From the IMG/VR virus record IMGVR_UViG_3300032156_001464, positions 1 through 34,420 of that record: DNA of 34,420 nucleotides. One strand, written 5' to 3'. Position 1 is the stretch's first letter. Each line of letters starts with the position of its first letter. The notes under the pieces are model-generated. The model did no database searches. It was not told where the DNA came from and saw nothing but the letters and a program-made list of their open reading frames with translations. The position numbers were made by a program, and so were the translations under genes. Origin of the DNA: a virus. This document shows positions 34,002-34,420 of the stretch, in pieces.

Positions 34002-34420
34002 TTATATCACCTTAACAGTTATATTATCCTCGGTAAAAAATACATACTCTGGACCATATCGTAATAACTGCTCTTGTGTTAAAGTTTTTAACTCAAATTT
34101 AAAGAATATGCTTGTTTCTGGTTTTCTAACTCTACAATGACTAACTCCATCAATATTATGGATCACGTCAATTATTTCAGATCTATAAAGTTCAGAGTTA
34201 GTACCAAACCTACTTTTGAAAGCAGAATATAATGTTGAACGTACTGTAGTAACCATATCAGATAAGGTTCCACTAAATGTAGGTTCTCTAAATACTTCAA
34301 CTTCAATATCAAGTGGAATTGTATAATTAGGAATAGTAATCCATCCTCTTTCTGAATAAATATATTTCTCAGCCAAATTAGTTACGTAAACAATTGTATC
34401 AATAGATGGTTGTTCATAAT
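34002..34420 (-). CDS. Baseplate wedge-like protein (gp6/J-like), C-terminal fragment
   Basis: Partial: the reading frame is open to the window edge. A TTG at 34376 could be taken as a start, but it has no ribosome binding site, and upstream codons read DTIVYVTN without a stop, so the gene begins beyond the window. The visible roughly 139 residues include YSAFKSRFGTNSELYRSEII followed by DVIHNIDGVSHCRV, the pattern (rSxI...I..i.GV..v.v) of the C-terminal domain in baseplate J/T4 gp6 type wedge proteins. It is followed three bases later by the minus-strand hypothetical gene. Confidence 0.55.
   Translation of the reverse strand, partial: YEQPSIDTIVYVTNLAEKYIYSERGWITIPNYTIPLDIEVEVFREPTFSGTLSDMVTTVRSTLYSAFKSRFGTNSELYRSEIIDVIHNIDGVSHCRVRKPETSIFFKFELKTLTQEQLLRYGPEYVFFTEDNITVKVI

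Overview
The window is a compact, strongly AT-rich stretch of a tailed-phage genome, most likely a large (jumbo-class) phage with a contractile tail. It carries T4-like recombination and repair enzymes (UvsW-like helicase, gp47/gp46-like nuclease complex), a large terminase with T4 gp17-type nuclease residues, a tape-measure-like protein and baseplate-like proteins. Genes are nearly gapless, often joined by ATGA or TAATG overlaps, and almost all have AGGAG-type ribosome binding sites. The host cannot be named; it is probably a low-GC bacterium. No tRNA, insertion sequence, integrase or CRISPR array was recognised, and no gene-free stretch exceeds 211 bases.

Layout, left to right (+ strand unless stated). 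26-4682: helicase and SbcD/SbcC-like (gp47/gp46-like) complex. 4690-6876: a small protein starting with a Ser-run motif, a radical SAM/SPASM-like enzyme, a WYL_2-like small phage protein and an unknown protein. 6877-13165: a ubiquitin-like conjugation cassette resembling the PRTRC plasmid cassette. It holds an E2-like domain fused to a long beta-rich protein, a JAMM/JAB protease, a ThiF/E1-like protein with a candidate catalytic Cys, and a SAP-like/ubiquitin-like fusion ending in Gly. After a 14-bp perfect hairpin come a second E1-like protein and a small protein with an E2-like HPN...C motif. 13168-19506: two small helical proteins, then an undivided bacterial-type RNA polymerase beta' subunit, a 60-residue protein and the beta subunit. 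19516-22096: FolE2-type GTP cyclohydrolase and three uncharacterised genes. 22135-24396: an unknown protein with faint polymerase-like motifs, a methyltransferase-like protein and an unknown protein. 24397-24483: tandem hairpins ending in an intrinsic terminator. 24521-32878: virion genes (baseplate-hub-like protein, terminase, HExxH protein, tape-measure-like protein, tail protein). 32880-34420 (- strand): an unknown protein and the C-terminal part of a baseplate-wedge-like protein that runs off the window.

Two things stand out. First, the phage appears to encode a complete ubiquitin-like modification pathway (UBL, E1, E2-like, JAMM protease) plus a second E1-like/E2-like pair. Second, this lies immediately upstream of a multisubunit RNA polymerase whose beta and beta' chains are intact and canonical, unlike the split, divergent phiKZ-type subunits. 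Co-orientation and tight spacing suggest coordinate expression, but whether the conjugation system acts on the polymerase, virion proteins or host proteins cannot be told from sequence. Functional calls rest on motifs read by eye; no database search was run.
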